Of a stretch of DNA of 64,000 nucleotides, positions 9,083 to 21,000 are shown in pieces. The translations under genes and the position numbers were made by a program. The DNA is taken from assembly GCF_001577835.2 (NCBI RefSeq), contig NC_029521.1, positions 20,366,470 through 20,430,469 of the forward strand, given 5' to 3'. Under the pieces are notes generated by a model. It had not been told where the DNA came from and made no database searches. It was given only the letters and a program-made list of their open reading frames with translations. The stretch is from Coturnix japonica (taxonomy: Eukaryota; Chordata; Aves; Galliformes; Phasianidae). Position 1 is the first letter of the stretch. Each line of letters opens with the position of its first letter.

Positions 9083-12000
9083 GTGAGTCCGGTGTCCACT
9101 GAGGCCCATGAGCTGTCGTGATGATCACCCAGTGGTGTGTCCGCTGGTGGGGTGCAGTCGGTTGATGTCTTGGCGGTCGGTTGGCCACCGTACTTGAGAT
9201 CGTGGTCCCTGTGCGAGATGTTGTGGGGGTCTCCACCCCACGGAGCAGCCGCAGTTACGTGCATTTGGTGGTCATCAGCTGGCCACTGTACTTGAGGTCT
9301 ATCCACCATGCTCCATAGGAGGTGCTGGGGTAGCGGTACTGAGACCACTGGGGAGAGCTGGAGGAGGTTTCCCATCATCGTGGAGGTTGGGTTGGGTAGG
9401 AGCTTCTTTGTGGTGGTTCTCAGCTGGGGATTCTCCCTCTGTCTCCTGGATCTGTGGCGTGCCGTATTTGTTTCCCAACAGGCTGGTGTTTGCGTAGCGC
9501 CTACCCAAAAGCCATCCTCCTTGCCAACACCGCGGCCTGTTGTTGTAGAGCTTTGCCAGTGCCCTCCGCAGCACTGGGGCAGCCAGGAGGAAGTCAGCAG
9601 GAGCAGACATGTTAGATCACGGCTCGGCTGGGTGCAGCGGGGGGGGGGGTGAATTGCAAGGACGGGGCCTCCCATGGGGGTCTGCTGGGGGTCTGCTGGG
9701 CCCTTGGTGTCCCCTTGGTGTGAGGTGGGGGTCCCGGTGCTGAGGAGAGGATGGTTGGAGATTTCAGCCCTGCGGTGGTTCAGGGTCAGCTGGTGGCTGC
9801 TCACTGACATGCATTGAAATTTGGTGGTGGTGTGTGTGTGGGGGGGAGCCCTGAAATGCAGATCCAGGCACCCAGCCCTGGGATGACAAAGCCGCTGCGC
9901 GACAGGGACGTGGCCCTGGCCATTGTAAGGCTGATGAATGTCAGAGCCCAGCTCTTCCCACTGTCCTCCCCTTCCTCCCGTATGGCCGGCACCGGATGAG
10001 CTTCGTGTTAGGCATTCAGCAGAGATGTGGCTTCTTGCTCCAGGGGCTCAGGGTTGGGTTTTGGCTAAATAGTGCTTTTTCTAATCAGGATAAAGGGGTG
10101 ACAGGGGCCTGCCCCCAGTCCCTCCGGCAGCGGGAGGCGTTGGGTATGGGGAAAGTGAGTCGGCCGTGCCTGTGGCTGGGCCATCTGGCAGCGGCTTTCA
10201 CCACGGCTCCACACCCTGAGGGGTATCACACAGCCCCGCTTGTCTCCCCGGTGCCCCCCGCCCGCCTCGACCCTTCCGGAGGGCCCCGGCGCTGGTCCGA
10301 CAAATAAATATTTAACAATGAATTGAATGGTGATTACTGTAAAATGGGGATGATTTCCTGTGTATTTTAATGTTGCCAAAATGAGTCACCATTTAGCAAT
10401 AAAAAAAAAAAAAAAAAAAAAAAAAAGGAGTCATAAATAAAAATTGCAGTATAATTACTTTCCAATTGGACGGCCAGGCCTGCGGAGGGGTGGGGAGGGG
10501 GGGGGCGGCTCCCAGCCTGAGCTCACAGGAAGGTTATTTTCCTCTCCAGGTTTTTTTGGGGAAAACCAGAGACCTCCATGGAGGTGCCACACGCGCTGGG
10601 AGGGGAAGGACCCGGGCAGGCTGATGGAGAAGGGCTGTGCTGTTTCTATTTATAGGGAATGGTTTTGGTCTCCCTCTGGCAGGGTGGGGGATCCACCCCG
10701 GCAGGCAGGGACGGGGACCCGGAGTGTTTTTCCAGGTCCTTTTCCAGGACGCTTTGATCTCATCGATCCCCGCTCTGCGTTGTTCTGTTGCTGTGCCGTC
10801 GTTAGGGCTGGATGTTGGCGTTCAGAACCTGGCGCAAAGCAAGGCCGGATTTTGGCCCCGCTGTGAAATCTGAGGATGTGCGGCCGGGCAGTGAAGGGTT
10901 TGTGTCGTAGAGCTGCAGCCTTACGGTGTGACCTTGGCCAGATCCCTTAGAACCTCCATCACTGCGTTATCTTAATTTCCCATCCCTGCAGTGGTCAGCC
11001 TGTCTCTGATCACCGTTGGGTGCTCAGCCTGGAGCTGGGCTATGGGGCAGTGGCAGGGTCCCCGCTATGGCTCCCTGTTCTCACAGACCAAGAGTGTAGC
11101 TATGTCAGCACTGTGTTGGGCCACGTGCGTGTCCCCATCCCGTGTGAGCTCAGCAGCGATGGCTGCCCATGTGCCAGTGTCAGCATGGGATTCCCAGCTG
11201 CCGGCTGGCTCCACACTGGGGGATGTGCTCCTGGAGCATCGTGAGTCCCCAACAGCAAGTGGCCCTGAGAGATTTGTTCCACATGTGCCCCTGGGAAGCT
11301 CCTGACTGAGAAGTGAGTCAAAGTTTGGAGGCTCAGAGCCTCATCCTCTGCCCGGTGTCTGGCACGTGGGTTACAGGCGTGGGATTGACCCAGTGGTGGA
11401 GGCAACCCTGGGGGGGCTGGGGGTTGCAGTGCCCTCTGCCGTCATTGTTCCCTGCAGCCCACATTGGGGGCTTTGTGTTGGGCAGGCGGGGGCTCAGAGC
11501 TCCTTGGGGAGCACAGCCAGTGCTTCCTCAGCTTGCACAGCACCAAGCACTGAGGACCTGCAGAGCCCTGGCTCGCAGCTGGGTGAACCCAAAGGTGCAA
11601 GCAGTAAATAAAATATGTGGTTAATCTTGCTTTTGTGGGCGTATCAGCACCTACCTCCCCTTCCCCCCCCGTGAGATGTTTTCTCCTTTGTTTCCTGTTT
11701 TTGTAGTGCTTAAAGAGAGGAAAAAAAATAACACGCTGACAACCCACCCTCTTTTTGTGCTTCTTGACGCAGTGTTTGTGTCGAGGGCTTGAAACAAAAC
11801 AGTGTTTCCTTCCATCTTTACTGCTGGAGCCATTTACCTCCCAAACCAGAGCACGGGAGGACCTTCTCCAGGGCTGAAATCGGGAAGTTCCCCTGGTCGG
11901 AGGAGGACGATCCCTGTGTATTTTTGTGTGCCAGGACGGCAGCACAGGTGGGAAGGCAGCAGCCAAAGGAGGACGTGTGACAGGGGCTGACCCGAGTGTT

Positions 12001-15000
12001 TGCTGGGTGCTGCTGTGTTTGTCCCACTGCTGTGTGGGATGTGGTTGGTTGTACTGCTGCTGGAGCGGCTGCCAATGGAAGGGGATGGCTGGGGGCTCTG
12101 CTGCTGCTTTGGTGACGCTTCAAGGCTCAGAGACAGCCTCCCCATGACCTTCCTTCCTGCACCGTGTGGGAAGTCGGGAGAAAATCCCGCTGCCTTCTGA
12201 AAACCCCGGTGTGACTGAATGAAGAGGAGGCAGACGCACCGTGACCTGTGGGAGGTGTGGGAGCCTTCGTGGTGTCTGGCTGTGACACCAGAGGCACCTG
12301 GCAGTGTGCGTGTCCCCTGTCCCATCCCCACGCTCCCTTCTGTGCCATGGGTGCAGAGGTGGCACCAAGCAAACCCTGCTGCTGGCGATGTGGGGTCGGC
12401 CCCACTGCAGGCTTGAGCTGCTGTAGGTCGATTTACTCCAGAACAGGTTTGGTGACTTGCTATGGGGTGGATTTTTATGGGCTCACTTATTTTCCAGATG
12501 AGTTGTTTATGAGGAGCGTGGCATGCAGCCCACGGAGGCACTGTGAGTGCAAGGGCCCGGGTTCTCAGGTGTGAATTGAGTGCTGTGGGCTGGTGCCTGG
12601 CAGGCGCTCCCTGGGGCTCTCTGAATGTACCCGGTCCCCGTGGTAGGCCCTGCAGAATGGGGGCTCTGCAGGTCTTTGAGCTGGAACCAGCATTTGTCCC
12701 TCCTGAGGTCTGGATGCGGGGCCTTCTCCTGCTGTGCTTGAGCATTTCCCTTGTCTGTAGCCTGTCAAGTCCCCAGCAGTTGCTTGCTTTAGACCTGCAG
12801 CCACAAGTTGTCTGCACAGTCACCCAAGAAGTGACAGCGGAGGTGGGGGATGCAGGCATCCAGTGTCTGCAGTGGGAGGAAGGAGGTGAAGAGGAGGAGA
12901 GGCCGTGCCTGAGGATGTTCTCTTCCCACAGTGGAAAGTGCTGTGTGAATGGGTGCTGGTGAGGAGCGGGGTGGAAGGGGGAAAGAGGCCGTCATCTGTG
13001 GGGCTCGAGCCAGGGGTGCAGGGGTGGAGATGTGGCACTGGGGGACAAGGCTTGGTGGCCATGGGGTGGGTTGATGGTTGAACTTGGTGATCTTAGAGGT
13101 CTTTTCCAGTCTGAATGAGTCTATGGTCCTTCCCATTCCTCAGCTTCCTGGGAGCCAGGGATGCCAGGAACCTCCTCTTCCCCTCCCTTGGCTCTGGGAA
13201 AGCACTGACTGTGAGCTGTCCCCAGAGCCATGGTGGTACAGGAGCCCATGCTGACGGCCCTTGCTCCTTCCAGAGCGGGGCAGAGCTCGAGGGGGTGGGA
13301 GGAGGAGGCAGATTTCCATGGCTCACAAAGGGCACAAGCGATCAGATCCGTGCAACTGCCCAAGAATAAAGAGGCTCTTACATTGCCGGCTGCCCTGACC
13401 TCTCCGCGCTCTGTTTGAGGGGACAGCGTGTGACCACACAGGGATTTCTCCGCTGTGCTTTGCAGGAAGGCAGCGGGCTTCAGGCCGCAGCTCTGCCTGC
13501 ACACTGCTGCATTTTTGCCTTTTTCTGGTTACCTGGTCTGTTTGCTGGAAGTCTTGGTATGCGCTGGGGGTTTTTCTTCCCTTATCCTTAATTTCTTAGA
13601 ATTTCTTTATTTATTTTTTAATCTGACCCTGAAATGGGGCTGAGAGCAGCGGTGCTTCCAGAGCAGGGACAAAAGTAACCAGGAAACACAGGGCAAGAGA
13701 GGAGGGATCGACACCGAAACAATGAAATAGCCAAGCAAGGGAAGGCTGAATGCTCAATAGCACAGGGCTTTGCAGAAATGCCTGGCTAGTGCAGTATTTT
13801 ATAATCAGCTTCTGTGCTGGGCTGGCCTGCAACAGTAGTGTGATGGGGGAGGAATGCTTTGAATTAGCTGGATGCCAGAATTAATTCTGTCAGAATTCAA
13901 ATGTACGTGTATGTACAGATTTATAAATAAACACTTGGAGCTAGATGCTGCTTTGCCACGCAGGCTCTGGGGCAGAGTCTGGTCTGGCCTTGCTTTTTTC
14001 TTGGGGGGAAAAGCTGAAATGCTGCAGATCTGCAGCGGTGGCTGGTGACTTTGTCAAGTTGCCGCGTTCATCGGCAGCCTGCAGGCTGGGGAGGTGCTGG
14101 CTTGTTGCAGGAAGGGGGTGGCTTGATGGAGCCAGAGCTTGGGTTCATGTGGTGCGGTACCCAACTGAAGCTGCATTTGCTGGTAGGGAAGAAGGGGCAG
14201 ATGCTATGGGGAGCTGTGGGGTTTGTGGGACATGGGCAAGGGTTGTCCTCCCCTTCCCTTCATCCATAGGAGGAGGTCTGGTAGGGGTATCCGGCCCTTC
14301 TCTGCCAAGGAGGGCTGAATGCTCTGTGTTTGGGAACAGGAGGAGATGCCTGCTCCCAAGCATGGAGGGCTGGGTGGTTGTTTGCAAGCACGAGATGCTG
14401 GATGCACGCGAGAGATGTTACATCTGTCCTCCAGATGAACTCCAGGAAGAGGTTCCCAGTGCTGGATCCTTCCTGATAAGGGCAGCTCTGGTCCCTTCTC
14501 ACCAGGGGACCATGCCTGCCTGCTCTCTGCCTTGTGATGTGCCTGTGGTGGTGACAGGAGCAAAGTCTGTGTCTCAGAGCAGCACCCTGCTGTTCTGGAG
14601 CCATGGCTCCTGCGTACCACGCTCTCAAAATGCTCCGTTTGTTGGTCCGGTGCACCACAACTGCCAGAAAACACATAAATTAGCACCAAGTGATTTAATT
14701 CCTCTGCCATTCCTCCCCATCTCCGTGCTCTCTCTCTCCCAGTACCTCTCCTGTCTCAACTCCCTGATCTGTGCTTGCTCTGGGGGGGGGCGGCTCCGGC
14801 ACGGGTTGCAAACAAGCGAGCTGCGGATGGCTCCAGATGAGGCGGTTGGCAGGGAGTGACGTTCCGGATGGCTGTGTCTCTCTGAAATATGAGTACACGC
14901 TGTCAGGCCAGCCGGCTGCAGGACGCGGCACTGGGTTGCCTCTCTCCCCCCTCCCCATTGCACTGCATCCCCCTGGTCCTGCTCTTCTGCTGGTTGACCT

Positions 15001-18000
15001 GGGAGCTCCATCCCAGTGCTGGAGCCCTGTGTCCTAATGGAGATGCAGCTTCCCTGCTGTACAGCAGCTTCAGCTGGTTATTGTGTGTCTCCAAGCCCCC
15101 GACCCCCACAGCCCCGCTTTTGCTCCCGGTGCTGGAGCTGAACTCTGGGCTTTGGTGCTGGGTCACACACAGACCAGTATTGATTGTGCTGGGGGTGGGC
15201 AGCTATTTTTGTGCTGCAGGCTCTTGGGTTTTTGCTTTTGGATGTGCTGGGGGCGGGGGAGATGGTGGCTGGAAGGGGCTTTCCTATGTACACTGCCATG
15301 TCCTTGGGCTCCGTACCCTCCTGCTGGAGGGGGCTGTGTCCCTTTCCCCGCTCGTATCTGCCAGCTGTTGGCTGGGAGCAGGCTTTCCCTGTAGGTGAAA
15401 CTCCTCTGCACTCAGACAAAGGGATGGGGGTGCTGGTGCCTCCCTTTGTTCTCTGTCCTGGTACACCCAGCTCCACCAGCAGAAGCCCCTCCATGCATGG
15501 CTCCTGGGTGGGTGGAGTGGAAGAAATAGGCCATGAGGTCCCCTGCCCTGTGCTGTCCCTTTGGGGAGGGGGCTGCTCCTCCCATCCCTCCCTCCCTGCA
15601 TGCTGTCAGGCCCTGTGATGGTGGGAATGGCTGGATTTGGGGGGTTTACTGCAGCAGGGACCCCACGGGCTGCTCCCACCCCAGTGGTTCTGACCTTGGT
15701 CCTCTCTGAGGCCTGCTTGTGGCTCCTGATATCTGTCAGCATGTGTAGTGCTGATCACTCTTTATTGAGGTGCTTTTGCAGTCATCTAATAAATAACACC
15801 AGGCGACAAGCAAAAGCAAAACCGTCATCTACATGTTCAAGCTGGAGCTTCCTTGGGAAACATTCCTCCTTCCCAAAGCACAAGGCTGAGCTTTGCTGTA
15901 GGGAGCAACGAGAAGCATCCGAGCAGACAACCTTCATGCTGCCTGCAGTCATGTGTCATCGCAGCACAGGAATTTGAGGAAAGCATTGTGCTTCCTCTGG
16001 AGCTGGGACTGGGAGCTGGAGGACATGGGATGGTGGGAGCCCATGGGGTGTGGACCCCGAGCTGTGGCATGCAGGTAAGGAGAAGCTGTCCCGGGCCCCA
16101 AGCAGCACGTGGGATGTGGGTTTTCTGGTGGGCACGAGTTCTTGGGGCTGGACTTGCCCTTCTAGAAAATGGCAGCACGGCCCCTGCTGAAAATGGCTCC
16201 TCTGGCTGCACACTGTGCACTGCCCATCCTGCATGGCTCTGGCACATCCCTTAACCTTTGTGCTCTGCTGCATCCCCTTTAAAAGAGGATAATGAAAGTG
16301 AAAGAGGGAAGTGACGGGTGCTGGAGGCGCCTTGGGCTGCCAGACTTGATAAAGTGCCGCTGATGTGCTGGGGACACAAGGAGCCAGGCTTTGAGTCTGC
16401 GGATCAAATGCCAGGTCCATCTGCCCTCAGATTTCCTCAGGGCTGCTCTGCTTTGCCCAGCTCCACAGCACTTGCATGGAGAGAGGGCAGCCAGCAAAAT
16501 CCCTCTTGTTTGGGGTTGGAGGCTGAGCTTCACGCGTGGCTCGTGCAGGCTGGTGGCACCAGTGGGGGAGCAGAGTGGGTCCTTGCTCCTGGGAAGGATG
16601 GTGTTGGCTGGGTCGGAGCTGCCGGGCTCTCATCTCCCATCAGATCTGGAAGATAGATGACACCTTGGGGGCTAGAGATCGATAATGTCAGAGGCTGGCC
16701 CGTAATCAGGCAAGATTAAAAACCAATGACAGGTGTCCTCCCAGGAGCAGCAGTCAGCATGTTGAAGTAGAATGCTGGGGGCTGCATCCAAGCCCCCTCC
16801 CCAGCAATGCCTCTGACATGGAGCAGGTCCCCTGCAGCATCCTGTCCCCTGTCCCCATGATCTCATGGGTATGTGGGGAAGAGAAAAGCAAGCCAGCGTG
16901 GGGCTGGTGTGTGGAGCTGTTAGGTGCTGGGGTGGATTGGGGCTGCAGGGAAAGGGGTGGCCAAGGCTGCATGGTGACACTGCGGGGCTGTGGGTACTGC
17001 CATGAAAGGACGCTTGGCTTTGAGGATGGGATCAGAGAGAGGAATTTTGGGAATGCTGGTGGCAAGTGACTTTGCTTGGATCTGTTGATTTTACCTGCTT
17101 TTGTTTATTAACCAAGGCCAGATGAGTGTGGTTAACGATGGGCAGTCAGGGCAGACGGTCACATTTTGAGGTTTAGGGGTCACCTTCCCATGTGGGCAGC
17201 GGCCCACCACAGTGGAGGAGGTTGAATTCATTTATTTGTAAGAGCAGATTGCTATAAACTCCTGCCCCTTCTTCCTGTGCATCTTTCAATGGGTGTGCAA
17301 TCTTTTGCCATGCTCAGGCTGGAAAATAGGATGTTTCTATTCCTTCCCAAAGTCAAGGGCAATGAAAAGGAGAAGGGGCCATGCTGCCCTGCACTCTGGG
17401 AGCTGGAGGTGCTGGCTGCCTTTGCCCTGGGCTCCTCTTCCCCTTCCTCCCACTCCCCGCCAGGAAGCCTGGTGCTGTGAAGTAATGCCTGCTGACACCA
17501 TGCTGTGCCAGGGGCAAAACAGGGAGTTCAGGGAGCTGGGGAGTGGGCTGTGTGCTGCAGGAGCCGGGGGCTTGCCTCTCCTTGGGCTGCCCCAGGGCTC
17601 CATGCATCTCTTTGGTTACAGTTGTGTCATGAGCACGCAGGGCTCAGCAGCTGGCTGGGTGGGAACTATGGGTCCCAGCGTGCTCCCCAAGGGGACCATG
17701 GGGCTGTGGGATGTGTGGTCCCCTCTGGTCTGGCATCGCTGTGCTGTGGAGCCCAGGTCCCTGCCTTCTGCTCCAGACTGGATACAAGGATCAGTCTTTT
17801 ACAGTAAGAATGGTGAGGCACTGGCACAGGATGCCCAGAGAGGGGGTGGCTGCCCTGACCCTGGAGACACCCAAGGTCAGGCTGGAGGGTCTCTGAGCAC
17901 CTGATGGGAGCTGTAGGTGTCCCTGCTCAGTGCAGGGGACTGGATGGCCTTTACAGGTCCCTTCCAACTCAAACGATTCTGTGCTTCTCTGCTCCGCCAG

Positions 18001-21000
18001 CCCGTGGCTCGGCCCTTCTGTGTCACCGAGCCGGGGAGGGGATTCGGTCCTATTCTTACTCATTTGCAATGTAAATATTTTGATCCCGAGGACGTTGCTG
18101 GGAGCTGGGTGTCACGTCGAGGAGCGTGATTCATTCATGCTGCCGCCGCTCGGAGCACAATGAGGCGGCGCTGGGACTGATCCCATGGATTTCCTGCGAG
18201 CGCGGCTGGCGGGGAGATGGGACGTCACGTTTGGCTGAGCCCTTTTTGCTCCATCCCTGCGAGCCACGAGGGCTGTGCCCTGCCCAGGCCTGGCCACCTC
18301 CCATGGCCGCAGGCTTTGCGCTTGGTCCATCCATCCCTCGCTTGGTCCATCCATCCCTCGCTTTCCTCACGGGGGCTCTGCTCCCTGTGCTGGGATGACG
18401 GCAGGGCACGAGGGCAGGCGGTGCCAGGGCCCATCCCTGCATCCCTTGCATGTCTCCATCGCGTGCAGTGAGCGCTGCCCCGTCCCCGCTGTGCTCGCAG
18501 CCAGGTGTGGCTCTGGATTCGTTCTGGCACCCTTGGTTAGTCCGTGTTTGTTCACGCCGCATTTTTCTTTCTGCTGGCTTGTTTGGACACGCACTGGTAC
18601 ATTCACGGCGCTCAGGCGGTAACGTGAGGCTCTTTCCCATTAGGAAAGGGGCCAGGATTTGGGGGGCTGGGAGGGCGGCTTAAGCAGTAGTTTCTGAGAT
18701 ATTTCCTCCCGCTGCCACACCCTGCGTGAAAGAGCAATATCCGCGGCTTCAGCTGCTATCGCCCGGCTCCGAACGTCTCTCTTTTAATATAGATTGGTAT
18801 CATTTTGCATTTTAAAGTAAAAACACGCTGCAAGCTGCAGACAGCTGTCGGTTGGCAGCTTTGTTTGAACATCTGGTGTTGCTGGGCTGCTGTTCAGCAC
18901 GCTCTGACTACGGGATTCATAAAGATTAGAATCCGGGCGCTCGGATTCTCAACAGCCACCGCCTCGCAAAGACGGGGCGGGGGAGAAAACCCAATGGCTT
19001 CCCTATGGGGTGTCAGTGTGGGGGTCTGTGGTCTGTCGTGCCATGGTGCTCAGCCCATGGAGCCCAGGTGCTTGTGTTCAGACACATCATTTCCAGGAGA
19101 AGTGGAGACCTTGACTCAGTTGCTGGGATCACCACGGCCATACGCCCCATCCATCCCCGTGCTCTCCAGTGGGCACCTCGCAGCACTAAGCAGCCTCTCA
19201 GCCCCCAACAGGTTTTGTAGCTCTTGTTAGTTGATCTGCATTTTTGCAGAGCTCTCCGGATGCGTTAAGTCACCTTGACTTGCCGTAAGGCGTTGACTCC
19301 CAAGTCACTTTCAGGCTCCATTTCTCAGTCAGAGGTGCACAAAAGAAATAAGTGCCCTCTTATCTTTATTAGAAAAAACAAAAAGCTGCCTGGAGAAACG
19401 TAGCTGTGCTGTGGTTGGTGTGAGCCAGTAACCGAGGTGCACGTAAACCCGTTCTGCCCTTGTTGGTGTTGATTTAACTTACCAGTACAAATGAGAATAG
19501 CCTTGAGCAGTTGGAAGTTTAACTGCATTGGTTAGGAGGAAGAAAGTCACTGCCTTGGAATGAAAGTGGGGATTTCTCTCCCTTGCTGCCCTGAGCCCAG
19601 AGAGGAGCTCTGTGCCATGGGCACAGCTGGGCTCCTTGGTTCCAGGACCCCCAACTGGGCCGTGATGGGGCACATGGCCAAGGGTTATCACCTCCATGTT
19701 AATGGATGATGGCAGGGCACATGGCTGTGGGTTGTCACCTCTGCGCCAGTGGACAGTGATGGGGCATGTGGCCGTGGGTTACCTTCTTTGTGCTGATGGA
19801 CATCTCTGTAGCTGGCACATGGGAGCCACCAGCCACCTGGGTAGCACTGCAGGTGGCACCTGGGTGCCCTCAATCTGGGTCCAAGTCATTGACTGATCTC
19901 AGGGAGCAGGGTCAGCCCTTACCCACCTCACTGAGCCGTGGGGCAAGAGGAGGAGCAGGGGCTGTGGCTGAGGGCTCAGACCTTGCAGGCTCATGTCAAG
20001 CAGAGGTCTCTGGGCAGGGGAGAGGCAGCTCAGCCCTCAGCAGAAGGGAGGGAGAGGCTGGCTGCATTTCAGCCCTGCGGGGAGAACACTCTGAGATCAC
20101 ACAGGCCAGCTGGATCTTGAATCTGAGATGTTTGTTTGGAAGAGGGAGTGTGGGTTTCTCAATTGTACAGGGGCTGCAGATGGGGGTAGGCTGGCTGCCG
20201 GGCGATGGGAGTGGGTCTGCATGGGATGGTAGCATTGGAAGGCAAAGGCATCAAGCCAGGACAGTGCTGGGCTGCAACACACAGCAGCTTGGAGGGTGTT
20301 GGGATCCACTGGGGGTGAGCGGGACGGCAGCGGATGGAGGCAGGACTGGGGGTGCTGCCAAAGCCTGTTAGTTTCTTCATGGGGATTATGGAAGGAATAA
20401 CTCATGGATGATACAGAGCAGAAGCGTGATAGAGAGCTGGTGTGAGGGGCAGGGCTTTGTGATATGACCAAGTTGCAGCCTCCTGTTGGGGCTGTCTCTA
20501 TGAAACAAGGGACTGAAGAGGGAGAAAAGAAGGTTAGGCCCCCCACAACTTCCATTTGAACTGATAGAAACTCTCATCCCAGAGGATGCTGCTGCAGAAA
20601 AACAGCAACAGCCTTCCTGGGTATCCTGCTTAGAGGAAGCTGGGGTCTAAAGGAGTGGAAGCAGGAGCTGGGAGCTGCGCTGTGTGGCCAGGAGCTGGGC
20701 TGTCCCCACCCCCTGACACCATGGAAGTGTCACCTGGCTCCCTGCTGGTGTGGCTGGATAGAAGGCAGAGCCCCAAATCATCCCTGCAGCAGGAGGAAGC
20801 AGGGGCTGTGGAGGCAAATGGATGGCCTCCAGGTCCTTCTGAAGGTCGCTGCTGGACTGAGAATAGGTCCCTGTTTCCTGGCCTCCAGTATCCTGCTGCC
20901 AGCCTCTGCCGTGCAAGGCCTCCTGGTTTCCCCCTGCTCACAAGCTTTTCCTTGCTGCAGCTATAAACAGGGGGAAGGGCATCCTGCAGGATGGGCTCAG

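Noticed and set aside
8006-9109. 367-codon open frame on the strand opposite TRIM8 coding exon 1
   Set aside because: It is the GC-rich shadow of the conserved RING/B-box exon. Its peptide has no domain and it crosses the leader intron without splice logic.
10290-10426. Poly(A) run considered as the tail of a processed pseudogene
   Set aside because: No coding similarity precedes it and no flanking target duplication is visible.
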